NCBI GenBank assembly: GCA_003508835.1
Contig: PUFA01000007.1
Coordinates: 17,445,001-17,509,000 of the forward strand
From: Eonycteris spelaea
Lineage: Eukaryota > Chordata > Mammalia > Chiroptera > Pteropodidae
Direction: 5' to 3'
DNA length: 64,000 bases
Within the stretch, counting starts at the first letter, position 1. Every line of letters begins with the position of its first letter. Below the pieces are notes generated by a model. It searched no databases. It was given only the letters and a program-made list of their open reading frames with translations, and was not told where the DNA came from. This document shows positions 12,180 through 24,180 of this stretch, piece by piece. Position numbers and translations under genes: made by a program.

Positions 12180-12713
12180 TCCAGGAATCAGTCCCTCATC
12201 CAGTTGTCATCAATCATACAATGCCATTTCTTTATATCTGTAGTGACTGATTCAAGATAAACACATGACCCAGGTTAGGCCATTGAATGTCGGGTCTTAG
12301 ACATTTGCTCAACAGCCACTCCTTGGGTGGCAAAGTTGGAATGACTCTGTAGTTGTTCATATTCTTTTTGAAAATTCAAGGGGAAGATACCACTTTAGTT
12401 TGGAGCCAACTCAGAGAAGAACTGTCCCAAAAGATCAAGAAAGTAAAAGGGTTATTTCTGGTAACCTAGTCTGTGTGGCTAGAACTAAAGGTGCCTGAAG
12501 ATTTTGTCTTAGACTATTTATGTTATGCAATAAACACTTTCTCTCTCCCTCCTTCCTCCTCCTCCTCCTCCTCCCTCCTCCTCCTCCTCCTCCTCTCCTC
12601 CTTCTCCTCCTCCTCCTCCTCTCTCTCTCTCTGTCTCTCTGTCTCTCTTGTTTATGGCAGGTGGGGCTGAGTTTCTATCATTTGTAACCCAAAAATGCCT
12701 TGACTGATTTAGA
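12180..12713 (+). mobile_element. Old MLT1-like LTR interrupted by a simple repeat
   Basis: The text has the order of an old MaLR-type LTR: 'gtagtgactgattcaagata', 'acacatgacccaggttaggc', a polyadenylation-like 'gcaataaa' at about 12527, and the terminal 'gagtttctatcatttgtaac' ending near 'gccttgactgatt'. A long pyrimidine repeat (12537-12649) splits the 3' end. Family level only; an ancient subfamily. Confidence 0.5.
12537..12649. repeat. (TCC)n/(CT)n polypyrimidine tract
   Basis: An uninterrupted 96-base pyrimidine run (12537-12632) made of TCC triplets and then CT dinucleotides, continuing with two G interruptions to 12649. It produces a spurious Ser/Leu-rich frame at 12473-12670. Mirror-symmetric purine-pyrimidine tracts of this size can form triplex (H-) DNA. 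Confidence 0.95.
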
Positions 12714-12779
12714 AAACAAACTCACATGAGGATTTGTCTATCAGGAAAGTTCAAATGTTTAAAAAGGGTATCATATGAG

Positions 12780-12965
12780 AATTGAGCAAGAACCAATTTT
12801 GGAGGCAGAAAGCCTGAATTCAAAATTGCATCCTTGTAATTATCTGAGGCTTATTGAACTTATCTGTGAGAAGGCTATAATAATATCTTCCCCAACTATA
12901 TTACAGGGTGTTGTAAAGATCAATTGAGACAATGAATGTACAAATTTTTCAAAATTTGAAGATGT
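12780..12965 (+). mobile_element. MIR SINE
   Basis: Landmarks in order: 'agaaagcctgaattcaaaat', 'gcttattgaacttatctgtg', 'ctataataatatcttcccc', 'agggtgttgtaaagatcaat' and 'gagacaatgaatgtaca'. Nearly full-length but diverged. Confidence 0.75.
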
Positions 12966-13199
12966 GTAAAAGTAATAGTAGATCAATCTCATTTAAAAAT
13001 ACAGTGGCCCATTGTGTTTCCTAAAAAGATAAATGATCTAGTACCTCTTTATTGGAAGAGTCATTTAAAAAATACAAAGTGCCTCATTCTCAAGTTATTG
13101 AGTGTATGAATTTGACTCCTGTCATGACTTCTTAGGAAAGTTTTGTGTCAATGGCAAGGAAAGTTGGAAACATATCAAGTGTGTTGGTTCCAAGTGAGA

Positions 13200-13500
13200 A
13201 CATAATTTATTCATTCTTTCAGTAATCATTATGAGCACCAACTACCAAGTCAGGTACTGAAAAAGACCCCAGTGAATTAGACAGCAGAAATACCCCAGGT
13301 GCAGGTAGAGATAGGCCAATACATAAATAGTTGAGATGTGATGATATAAATACTATGTTAGAGATATGAATAAATGCTGTAAAAGCAGCAAGAAAAGAAA
13401 CCACTACCAAAGCTTAAAGGTAACTGGAAAAGTTTCAGTAAAAACTTGATCTTTAAGCTCTGTCTCAAGGGAAAAAATACAGTGCTCTGGGGAAACAGAA
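13200..13500 (-). mobile_element. L2 LINE 3' region, reverse orientation
   Basis: The plus strand starts 'tttattcattctttcagta' and runs through 'atgagcaccaactaccaagt' and 'caggtactgaaaaagacc', the reversed L2 3' terminus. It then continues with the reversed upstream L2 text ('agctctgtctcaaggga'). Confidence 0.7.
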
Positions 13501-13599
13501 TTGAAGGATATTCTGTAAATTTTTGACTTAAAGGTGACTGTGGAGATCAAATAACCTTTGAGCAATGGATAAGATACTAAAATTTATTGAGAACATGTG

Positions 13600-13735
13600 T
13601 ATTTCAATATCAATTCTACTGATAGCTCGCTGTGTGACCTTGCTAAGGCTTCATTTCTTCTGTCTTACATCTCTGTTTAGACAGAATGGGGATTAGGTGA
13701 TCATTAGAATGTTTTCCAGCTCAAAAAGCCTATGC
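13600..13735 (+). mobile_element. MIR SINE fragment
   Basis: Core text 'gctcgctgtgtgaccttgct' followed by 'aaggcttcatttcttctgtc' and 'cagaatggggattaggtgat'. The strongly MIR-like 'ctgtgtgaccttg' makes the assignment firm. Confidence 0.85.
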
Positions 13736-14894
13736 TGTATGTCTGAAACACCATTTAATAGATACGAAATTCTGTGATCTATAAAAGTACCTTGATCAAA
13801 GAATGGACATGAATGTAGAAGACAAAAATATGGCTCTGGTCATAAATTTGAATATAAAATTGATATACATGTTCAAAGTTATTCTATTTGAAATTAATTT
13901 CTTGTTACACGTTTGATTTTTTAATAGATATTTTTGTGATTGTCAGCCTGAGACACACAAGAAGAGTTGGTCCATCTGGGTGAGCAATCAGGCATCTGGC
14001 TGTAGTCTGTACTTGGTGTACTTTTAAAGACCCAAGAAAGAACAGCAATGGCCTGCTGTACCAGGAAATTATACCTTCATATTTTCGCACCATAGGAATT
14101 GCGTAGTTGGGAAAGAGCAAACAACTGTGACAAGAAACAGGATATCACCTAGAATCTGTCCCTAAAATGCCCTATAGTTGAAGCTATTGTTACTACTGGG
14201 AACACAGATCATAAGTAAATTACTGTTTCTGATAAGAAGTGTTAGACTTTTGAACAGGCAAATTCTTAAACCACTTTGTTTTGTCTTGCAGAATAAAGTC
14301 ACAAATGAGACTCATATTCTAGTTATTTCTATATCTCCTGGGAAATGTTCTAAAAATGGGCATCAGCATTTTCACAGTCAGATTCCCCAGTATGTCAAAA
14401 ACTCTCCATACATTCACCTCTCCCAATGACCAGTTGGCCATTCTCAGTAGAGCACCCCAAGGAGACAGAGAATTTTTACATAGCAGCCCATTATCAGTCA
14501 GTGGTAACTCACTAAATGTCAAATTACAGTGCCACCATTTTATTCTTAGTAAATACTTGTGATACGTACAGTGCTAAAGTAACAAAAATAACAGAAAAAT
14601 AAAAACTGCATTCTAGCACAGTGTTTTGCCAATCATTTTTTAGTGTCAGTCACATTTTGGGAGTAAGTATATTCTGTGCTTTATTAACTCCCCCTTCACC
14701 GTTAAAATGGTATATTGGTATTTGATCATTTAAAAAATATATAATATACAAAAACCTCTCATTTTATATTTTATAGAATTTATATTATAAAAGGGTTAGC
14801 CTACTAATGAAAATTTTCAGCCAAATGCTTAAAGTCTTAAGGTGGAAAAATCATTTAGGTAGGCCTTACAGGAGATAAAAGAGATAAATAATAT
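13736..14894. other. Unassigned DNA
   Basis: No gene recognised. Around 14615-14660 ('cacagtgttttgccaatc', 'agtgtcagtcacattttggg') there is a hint of a DNA-transposon terminus, too weak to annotate. The rest is AT-rich. Confidence 0.5.
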
Positions 14895-15125
14895 TATCTA
14901 ATATTTGTTGAGTGTGCCAGGAACTGTTGAAACACTTTATATTAATTAATCTAGTTGTCCCATCAAGGCCACAAGGTAGGTAGTATCATTAATCTTTTTT
15001 TTTTTTTCAGGTGAGAAAACTGAAGAACAAAGGAGTCACATAAATTTCTCAAAATAAAGTAGTAAGTGATAGGCCCCAGAATGAACCCAGGCAGGCTAAT
15101 ACCTGATCCTGTTCTCCTAAGCCCT
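14895..15125 (-). mobile_element. MIR SINE, reverse orientation
   Basis: Plus-strand landmarks: 'ttgttgagtgtgccaggaac', 'caaggtaggtagtatcatta', a T run, 'caggtgagaaaactgaagaa', 'agtagtaagtgataggcccc' and 'gaatgaacccaggcaggcta'. Nearly full-length, reversed. Confidence 0.85.
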
Positions 15126-16154
15126 GTCTTAACATTTTTCAATTATTAATGTTATAATGATTTTAGAGTGAGAAGAGTCAGGATGGCCTTACCTAATGAT
15201 TCCTCAAGTATTTTCTGATATATAGGTATGTTATGTAACTGAATTGAAGTAGTCTTAACCAAAATCAGTTATAAAGATGATAAGAATAAAACAAAATCTG
15301 AAAAAAGAGAAAAAAATGAATTCATACTATCACTTTTTCTAGCTTTTTGTTTATTTGCATGTGTTTTGTTTATTTTCAAGTGGATTTATTTACCTGGATT
15401 AAATTCTCTGAGTTCAAAGGATTATTGCTAGTATTCACTTAACTTTATGGCTCAACAAATCAGAGGTCTTATTGTTTGTTTCTATATGTTTTTATCAATC
15501 ATAAATGAAAGAAAGTCACATATAGCTTGAGAAACAATCATTAAGTACTAAAGGTAAGACTCAGGAAAATTGTGTTACTTGGAAAGTAAGCAATAAGCTG
15601 AAACGTTGGATAATTTTCCCATCTGAGCAAAGCTTTCTGCCTCCAAGTGATGGCCTCTGTGTGGATTTCAGCTCTATCACATGTGGAGAAGGTGAATCCA
15701 TCTTGGTGGTTTTGCTGGATGAGCTTACCTGCCAAAGATCCACACTGGGAGAAATGCATCCCAGTTCCACCAGGTCCTACTGAAGTGATTGGAATGCTTC
15801 TAGAAATCCCAAGAGACTTGAAATTTTTAAAGTTTCAAAGCTTTTGGTCTTATCTTCTCCCACCTTAGGCATTCAGCTCTAATTGTTTAAATTTTGGAGT
15901 GGGTCTTTATGTTTGTTTGTTTTTTGCTACTCACTTAACTAAAAAAGCAAAAAACAACAAACAACAACAACGAAAACAACAACTACCAAGCAACAACGAA
16001 AAAAGCCCAGGCCCTTTATATCTCTAGAAGCAAGCAGTCCTTCATACAGCAAAATAAACAGGGAAATGTTTTTGTTTTGTTTTGTTTTGTACTCACATTT
16101 ACTACCATGGAGTGAAAAAAAGTCTTAAACATGGATTTTTAGGATTACTTAATC
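15126..16154. other. Unassigned DNA with CAA-rich and TTTTG simple repeats
   Basis: A CAA/AAC-rich low-complexity stretch lies at 15940-16005 and a TTTTG run at 16068-16090. The rest is not recognised. Short overlapping frames at 15541-15868 on both strands have no protein-like features. Confidence 0.5.
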
Positions 16155-16265
16155 AAAGCCCTTTCTTTTAAAGACAGAGAAAGCTGAGGCCCTAAACATT
16201 AAGGAAATTGGCCAGTCATTTGTTTAGTTAATAGTAGAATCAAGTTTTGACAACTTCTTAGCTAG
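16155..16265 (-). mobile_element. MIR SINE fragment, reverse orientation
   Basis: Plus-strand text 'agacagagaaagctgaggcc' then 'ggaaattggccagtcatttg' and 'agttaatagtagaatcaag' follows the reversed MIR core. Confidence 0.7.
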
Positions 16266-16969
16266 TTGCTTATGATTTGCAATTATGTCTCTGCTTCTAT
16301 GAACACATACTCCATTCCAGGTACAGATGGGGAATAAGACCTTTGGCTAGTATAACTTTGATACTTTTATTATTTTTCTAGCATCCCTAGCGAAAAGGGG
16401 CCTGTGCTGTCTTGAAATTATGTCTGAGCAAAAATATAGTAGGTGTTCTTGAGAGGGAGCAAAACAGCAATGAAATTCAATGAAGGCTAATTATCTGGAG
16501 AAATGTATTCTCATCTAAAGGAAAAACTCTCAGAATTCAACCTGAGAGACATGAAGAAGATGAAATTCAAGTTTAATTTCCACTTTGGTAGTTACCTTGG
16601 GTCCTCATAAAGTCTGGACATTTACCTTTAGGAAGATCACCTTTTTAGATGGGGTAGCATTTTTTAAATTTTTTATTAATCGTATTCATCATCAGAAGTA
16701 AAATAACACCAAAAAATATATTGTATTATAGAGAGCCTTTGTTATTACGTGTGTGTAGAGTAGGATAAATGTCACAGAGATGACCCACTCCTAAAATATG
16801 TCCTTTTCTCCCTCACCTCTTCTTGTCTGTATCTATGCTTGCTTAGTTCATGTATAAGACTTTTATGCTCAGTAGCAATAAAGGACATGTTATTGATTTA
16901 AATGAACTTCTAAGCCATAAATTTACATATATTGTTAAATAGTTGAGTTGTTAATTAGTATTAATTTGG
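16266..16969. other. Unassigned DNA
   Basis: AT-rich; no gene or repeat recognised with confidence. Confidence 0.55.
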
Positions 16970-17375
16970 TATCACTATAATACCAAAACCTGGAAAAGAT
17001 ATTCCAAGAAAAGAAAAATACAGATCGATATCCCTTAAAAATAAAGATGAATAAAGTTTGCAATTAAACACTAGCAAACCAAGTCTAGGAGCAAATAAAA
17101 AGGTTTATCCTTACACATTATAAGAAATGCCCAGAATAGGGAACTCTATAGAGAAAGGAAGTAGAGTAGGGGTTGTGTCAAGCTGGGTTTTGGTGGAGAA
17201 TGACTGCCTATTGAGACAAAAATTTATTCGGGAGTGATGAGAGTGTTCTAAATGTAGATAGTGGTGTTGGTTTCACTACTATGTGAGTATCCTAAAAACA
17301 TTGAATTGAACATTTTAAACAAGTTTATTTTATGATATGTGAATTATATCTCAATAAAATATTAAAATAATATAG
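16970..17375 (+). mobile_element. L1M LINE, internally deleted
   Basis: The first part (16970-17110) matches ORF2 reverse-transcriptase-region text ('ccaaaacctggaaaagatat', 'cagatcgatatcccttaa'). It passes directly, around 17110, into the 3' end ('gagtgatgagagtgttctaa', 'atagtggtgttggtttcact', 'gaattatatctcaataaaat'). About 3 kb of ORF2 expected between them is missing. Either one L1 suffered a large deletion or two truncated copies lie head to tail. Confidence 0.8.
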
Positions 17376-19819
17376 TAATAAAGAGTAAAGACTTCTAGTA
17401 CTATGGTTTTTCTTCAATGAACAGTGTTAGAAAGGAGTGTCTATGAGACTTGTTGGCTCTCTAACATTTTTTTTTTCTGGCTTAAGTGTTTTCTTTGGAG
17501 AATATATTCCTAGCATTTTACTAATATGATTATTAAAAAGTTACTTGAGTTCTCTTTGCTTAGATCAGTGAGTGATTTGTCACTCACAGCTATAAGGTAG
17601 GTGTAATACTCCTGCATAACTTATAGTTAAAATACTATTTTAGATAAAACTTATTGACATCCCTATAATCTTGTCATCCTCACTTTCGCTCTATTATCTT
17701 TCTTAATGTGAGAGTGCTGTACATTGAGTTTCAGGTACTTAATGGGAGGAAAATATTTATCTTTTCTTTTAGCACTTTTACTCTTGTATTTAGAGTGAGA
17801 ACATTCATCATCTTGGAAGTGTTGGGAAGATATAATTTGCTTTGCCCTATCCTAAAACTGGCAATGTATCTGGAAAGTAAGTGAAAAAACAAACATGTGC
17901 AATTCAGCCTCGTCTTGGTTCTCCCTTTTGAACTTGCCTGACCTGACAATGTGTGCATTTTCTTTTGATCTTGAATGAATGGGTTAAACCTGTCTAGGTC
18001 AAGACTTAACATTTGTCTTCTATATGCATATGTGAATACTCATCCCTCTCTAACCCTGGTGTAATAAAGCCAAGATTTCTCTTTTACCTTTCACATTACA
18101 TATATATTTAGCAGATTCTTCCTTGAGTGAGGTGGTGCAAAGACTAGGCTTGAACATTGAGTGAGGTAGTTAAAATAAAAAAAAAAAATTCATGTGTTTA
18201 TTCCTCAATTTACCTTTTTCAATAGTAAAGCTGATATTTAATTACTATTTCAACTTTGAAATGATTCCCAGACTGGAGGGGCAAAGTGTGATCTTATTCA
18301 CTAACTCTCTTAAATGGGAACAGCATGGCAGAAATAACACAAAGCCTTGGGTGTATTGCTCATGGGAAAGGTCATCTGTCATGTGTATCACAACAATGAA
18401 AACAGAGAACAGCTGGCGTTAACCCATTGTCTGCACTTGTGGAAAAGTAAGTTACCTCCAAAATGACACCAGAGACAAGTTCACGCCCTAAAATACAACT
18501 TAGTGGGACCGCATGGGAAATATAATGTTCCTGAAGCCAACCTCCCACAAAGGAATCCGTCTGAGTGTCATTTGAACAGCCTGGTTACCATCTTTGTAGA
18601 AAAAGAGGTATTCACTAGCTCCAGATGGAAACAGGCTGACACGCTGCTTCTGTGTCCATCCTCACTCCTAACTCTGTCCCTGCTCTCCAAGGATAGATAT
18701 CCATCTGTCCAGAATTATTTAACTAGATTTCTGCCTGGAGGCAGGAAGCTGGGCAACATGACCAGACTTATGTAATAGTGCTTCTACCCTATTTATTTCA
18801 GTGATAGGTTTGAGATTCCCTAAGAGAGGAAGGGAAGGTAAAATGGGGAGAGATTGGGCCTTATTTCCCATGCATTTAATATTCCATGCTTGAATTGTTC
18901 ATTTGTCCTTATTCTCTTTTCCCTGAGTCCTAATTTCATTTTATGCTCCCATGACAGAGAGAAAAAAGTCCATTCTATTACCTTTCCCCAGGCACATTCT
19001 CTTTTTGCAGACACTGTTGCCTCCAAAATTCATCAAAACTTTGTGTGAGGCACTCCTTTAAATGTCCCTTTGCAACCCTTTGTATTGGTGACATTGGTAC
19101 TCTTGCCTCAGACCTGTAATTGAAATAAATAGTGCAGAACTATATTCTGGGCATTTTTTTTCCCTTTCTGTGCTGGCCAACTCATTTTATCTGCAAATTT
19201 TAAACCGCATGGAGATGAATATTAATGGCTATATTAGTATGTAAAGGTGGCATTGAGATCGATGCATGGTGAATGCTCCAAACAGAAAGTGTGGAAAGCC
19301 TATATCTGCTATTTCCATGTTCTCAATACCTAACTAGACACTGTATCTTTTGAGACCTACATCTTTTGCTTTTATTCTACTAGCCTATGACCTCCTTTCA
19401 GTTGAAACACTACCTGGGGAAAACTGACTACCCGAATGAAGAAAAAACAGTGTCCACCACCTATATTAACCATCCTAGACCTTCTTTAAGTGATATATAA
19501 ATCATCAAATAAGGATTATCAGAAATTTGTGAAAAAAACATTAATGCTAAAGACAATTCTCCAGGAGAACAAACAGTATAAACCCAGAAAGAAGTTTAAT
19601 TTAAATGAATATTATCTTCATGCACATTGTAGCAATTTATCATAAGAAATGATGCTATTCTAAAAAGATATCCTATGGATCCAAATTTTCATTATCACAT
19701 GATCTTCCTATTTTTGTCTTTTAACATTTATGCTAGCTTTATAGTTGGTTGATGCACTGCTTTCACTGCTTACTTTTGTCAGTGAGAAGTTTTTTCTTTC
19801 CTATATCTTCTTATTCATA
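17376..19819. other. Unassigned DNA; balanced-composition block at 18290-18760
   Basis: No repeat recognised over most of this span. 18290-18760 is non-repetitive and less AT-rich than its surroundings; its frames (90 codons or fewer) match nothing. It could be conserved non-coding DNA, which a cross-species alignment would show. Confidence 0.4.
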
Positions 19820-20060
19820 TTACTGATCTTTTTTCCTACTTAAAAAAGTTCCTTTAACATTTTTCTTTGTAATATTGATTTAGTGGCAATTAACTCCTTT
19901 ATCATTTTCCTGTCTAGGAAATTATGTATCAATTCAACTCTAAATGCTAGTCTTGCTGGGTAGAGAAATACTGGTCGGAGGTCTTTCCCTGTCACCACAT
20001 TGAATATTTTGTGCCATTCCCTTCTGGCCTGCAAAGTTCTGTTGAGAAACAAGCTTTTTT
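19820..20060 (-). mobile_element. LINE-1 fragment, reverse orientation (ORF1/ORF2 junction region)
   Basis: Read on the minus strand this corresponds to the segment at about 30760-30960 of the large L1. Plus-strand landmarks are 'tacttaaaaaagttccttta', 'cttgctgggtagagaaatac' and 'cattcccttctggcctgcaa'. It holds only a few hundred bases of the element. Confidence 0.8.
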
Positions 20061-20089
20061 TGAATGGAATTCTGAACATGATTACCTAA

Positions 20090-20870
20090 TTGGAGACATT
20101 AAAGACAAAAACCAAGTAAAGCTTCCAGAATACAGAGCAAAAGGAAAAAAGTGATAAGAAATATGAAAGGGTAATTCAGAAAAACTGTAGGTTTAGGGTT
20201 CCATCTAAGTGGAGTTTCACAATAAGAGAACAGAGTCAACAGAGGGAAAGAAATAATAATAGAAGAAAATTTTCTTAGGATGAAATTCCTTGTAATTAAG
20301 ACTGAAATATTCTTTCCAGTGTTCAATTGTATCAATAAAAGCAAATCTGTACTCAGACTTCTGTCAGAGAAATGTGAGTATTATAAAGATAATTTTAAAA
20401 GCTTTTAAAGAGAGCATGTGTAGAATTCAGAAGGAAAATAAAAGGCTTTGCGGCCTTGTAAAAAAATTTTGATGAACTTAATTTTTTAAAAAGAAACTAT
20501 GGATACTAAAGGAAAACAGTATGCTGCCTTCAAAGTTCAAAAAGTAATTTTGAATCTAAATTCCTAAATCTATCATTCAAAATAATAATATTTTAAAAAG
20601 CCAATGGCTCAGAATGCTGTACTTTCATGTATCTTTCTGAAATAGATGTTACTTGAAGACACACTACAGAAAATGTGAAAAAGAAATAAAAATCAAGCAC
20701 AATGAAATAAATTACATGATAGAGATGAAGCAGAAAACGATTGGGAATGTTATAAAAGAAAGTTGGAAAACTACAGAAAAATAACTTTAAGGAGAAAGTA
20801 CGCCCGCTGCATAAGTATATAATTAAGAGATGAAAGAGTTTTAACTGGATGATAAAGGCACATTTTCCTA
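20090..20870 (+). mobile_element. Possible ancient L1M 5'/ORF1-region fragment
   Basis: A-rich plus-strand text with phrases resembling old L1M upstream regions ('attcagaaggaaaataaaag', 'tttgaatctaaattcctaaa', 'gaagacacactacagaaaat'). The match is by general feel rather than long identity. It starts where the reversed L1 piece ends. Confidence 0.3.
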
Positions 20871-20919
20871 TTAAAAAAAAAAACTCACATGATCAATTTA
20901 TTATTGGCTGCTGCTGAAT

Positions 20920-21010
20920 TAAGAATCTCTTCAGGGCAGGGCACTGGCAGCATTTACCTTTGCATGCCAAGTACCTAAGCATTCAGCATACATAAACGTC
21001 CCTTAGGCAT
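20920..21010 (+). mobile_element. L2 LINE, 3' end fragment
   Basis: 'cttcagggcagggcactggc', then 'tgccaagtacctaagcattc' and 'agcatacataaac' follow the L2 3' terminus. Confidence 0.55.
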
Positions 21011-22699
21011 TTTTCAATTCAATTTTTCCAAATCAAATTTCCTCTCTCACGGTTTTTCCCTCATGTATATTACCATATTTGGCATGGGAAACTAAGAATG
21101 AAAGTTAACTTCAGTTCTTTTAAACTCTGCAACCAGAGAATCACAAAATTTTGTTAGCCTTACCTTTTCAATGAAACTTCAATCCATAGAGAATTCTATC
21201 TCTATTATCCTAGCTCGGGCACTAATTATTAACCAAAAGAATATTCTAAGAGGATCTTGTCTATTTCCCCTTCCTGAGGGATCTCCCCTTTTAATTAAAT
21301 CTATTATTTATATGCAAAGATTTGATTTTATAAAGTATAAAATAAAAAAAGAAAAATTTGTACTAAATTTTATTTTCAAAATCACTATTTTTTTCTTGCA
21401 GTATACATTCTCCTTTGCTATAAGTTTTCTTATAGCAATATAATTCATAATTTTTACCTAGCTAATGGCTGAGCAGAATAAAAATTACCTTTCTCTCATT
21501 TTTACATATAGATGTAGCCATGTTTTAGCTAAAAGAGTATAAACAAAGGTGGTCGTGCAACTTTCATGAAATAACTTTTAAAGGACTGAGAATGCCCTCT
21601 GCTTTACTCCTTTTGAGAGGCTGGAAGAGAGATATTATCTGTGAAATGGAAGCAGCCATACAAGTTGAAGGTAGTACGTTGATGATGAAGAAGTGGGGTC
21701 CTTGATGATGATAGAAACCTCATTACTAGCCATGAGCTGTCTATATGTATGTTCACTATACTATTTAAACCACAATAATATTTATAGCATTATAATTCCA
21801 GGTTATCTTTCACTCATGTAAATATTTTACACAACCTACTGAATAATATTAGATTTCAATCACCATCAAGGCTTTCATAGTGTGTTTAAAACCTGTCTTC
21901 TAATATTGTATCCTACTATATTCTGCCATATAATGTGCATTCTTTCCATGCGGCCATTTACCATTTTCTTCTCCATTTTGTGATCCATGAAGTTTCCCTA
22001 TTCCCTCTGCCATCTTCTCTGCCCGCTTCCTCCCTGAGCCTTTGGTTTACCCATAATGCTCAGATCAGTATTCAATGAGTAAATTGAGTAAAAATAAAAT
22101 AGCTTTGACACTCTAAATTTTCTTCTTCTGTACATATAGATTTCAACAATCCACCAATAGATTAAAGTATATAGAATTCCAAATCACTTTGAAAACCAAA
22201 CAATCCCTATGGGATATCAACCTCACTGAACCGTTATTATGTTATAATATATTCACATTTACTTGGCTTCAAAGAATAAAAAAATAGAGGTGAATTTCCT
22301 TCCATGTTTTTGTTTGAGCATCCTATTACAATATTGCTTCCTAAGAGTTGTTATAGTTTATCAGTACATTCTTTGGGAATTTAAAGGTAGAAAGATGAAA
22401 ACAGCCTAGATGAGCAGACACACACACACACGCACACACACATACATTCAGGTATGCAACATATAAATATTATACCCTTCATATTAATGGTCTCTAGATT
22501 TGGAAAAAGGCAGCTATTGAATATTTTCATGACCTTTCCTCTCCATATACATATATATAATCACTGACTTCTATTTTATAAGTGTTCTCCATTCAGTGTT
22601 TTAGTACTACCTTCCCTTTGGTATTGAGTCCAAATTCAAAATTTGATGAATACATTCCAATTACATCTAATTTGGAAGCCTTATGAAATTTATTTTAAA
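21011..22699. other. Unassigned AT-rich DNA with a CA microsatellite
   Basis: A CA run with one interruption lies at 22419-22443. The 90-codon frame at 21171-21443 is Ile/Lys/Phe-rich and looks like translated AT-rich DNA. Confidence 0.55.
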
Positions 22700-23590
22700 G
22701 ATCTATCACTTTCATTGGCACTCACTTGCGGCATCATTGTACTCCCTCTCATCTGCTGGAGCAGTGATTGTCAGCACTCAGGAATCTGTAAGGCTGCTTA
22801 AGGGTGTCCATCTCAATCGGGGGAAAATAACAAAAGGAAGCATTATGCTTCATTAAATGATATTACAGACACTGCCATGCTCTAATCTGTAATTGAAAAT
22901 AATTTCGAAATCACACAAAGAATGGCCTCCTGTGAATTTTCTAACACCTTCAAATTCAGACCTAGTTTTAAGACATTTAATGATTGCAATATACAGTCAA
23001 TCAATCCAAGCCAGAAAAATTGCCATTTCCCATTTTTTGAGTTAGAGCAGATACATTAGAGGCAAAGCAGAACCATCAAGAGGAGAAAAATGGTGACTCG
23101 CAAAGCTCCTTGGGAGTCAATTTGGGGAAAATTTTGTTGCTATAGATTGATGTTCACTACACAAAGCCGTCACATCCAGGGGTCTCTGTTGTTGACACTA
23201 CAGAGAAAGACCAGGCACCTGTACATGTGCTGACTCCCCTCTCACCTCCTGAGTTGTTTGTGCCAAGTGACAGTTGAATCACATCCACGATGCAGCATGA
23301 AGTTTGCATTATGCCTGCAAAGGTTATTGAGGATTGCGGACAGACAAAAGGCTTTCACTGTTTCTGGCTGACAATCAAGTTCCTTTCATCAACAATGCAC
23401 TTTTCACAGACGGGAAAAGCTAAGAAAAGAAAGCAGCAAGACAATTGTAGCAGTCATTTCAACAGTTGGAATATCTGGGGTGGTTTACTCCTCATCAGAA
23501 ATTTCATTCCTACTTTCCTGGATGTGGTCAGTTGCCTCAGTGGGACCAACTACGGCTACCTGAATCGCTTTTCATTCAGTGTTATATAAT
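22700..23590. promoter_or_regulatory. Candidate conserved non-coding element (unverified)
   Basis: About 890 bp with no recognisable repeat, no simple-sequence decay and even composition. Motif clusters seen include homeodomain-type TAAT/ATTA sites ('taatctgtaattgaaaataa' near 22885, 'acatttaatgattgcaata' near 22975), a PBX-like 'gtcaatcaatcc' near 22997 and 'acaatgcac'. The open frame at 23290-23589 (99 codons) lacks domain features. The profile is what enhancers near developmental genes look like, but motif clusters alone prove nothing. Confidence 0.3.
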
Positions 23591-24074
23591 TTGAGGAAAT
23601 ACTAACATCAGACGCTGTACTACATGTTAACAGTATGTGGTTTCTCTAATATAAAAACTATCCCCTGAAAGGAAGAGGATAGGGCAAGGTTGGGGAAAAG
23701 AAATGTTTATGCTTGAAATTAAAATCAACTCGTGATACTGACAAGAATTAAAATAAATAGTAATGATACTGGAAAACATTATGCCCACAAGTAATAAAAC
23801 GAAAGCGATGGAGAGACAGGGACTTTAGTGAAATTACTTTAGTACCCAGAGAAAAAATATCTTCATCAGTTGAAAATGTATTCTGGATGATTTGGATGGG
23901 CTTTCTTATATATTATACCTCATTCATCAACCAAAATTTAAAGAAAGTTCTCAGTCATGCCATATTTTAAATGCAATGGCAATACATTGAGGAAAGCGAG
24001 GCTATGTTCACAAAAATCGTATCACGTTTGAAGGATAAAATAAAATAAAATATCCAGGGCTTTTTGACCATTGA
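23591..24074. other. Unassigned DNA
   Basis: AT-rich; nothing recognised. Confidence 0.6.
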
Positions 24075-24180
24075 TGGGCATTAGCAAAGATGCTGCACAA
24101 GGGCAGGGACTTTGGCATTTTCATTTGCTATATCCCCAGGACCTAAAATACTACAGGACATATGGTATAGACTGAAGAGT
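24075..24180 (+). mobile_element. L2 LINE, 3' end
   Basis: 'cacaagggcagggactttgg', 'tgctatatccccaggaccta' and 'ggacatatggtatagactga' are the L2 3' terminal landmarks in order. Confidence 0.75.

Noticed and set aside
12473..12670. Ser/Leu repeat protein frame
   Set aside because: Product of the TCC/CT simple repeat.
14615..14680. Possible end of a DNA transposon
   Set aside because: Only about 40 bp with weak similarity; no opposite terminus found.
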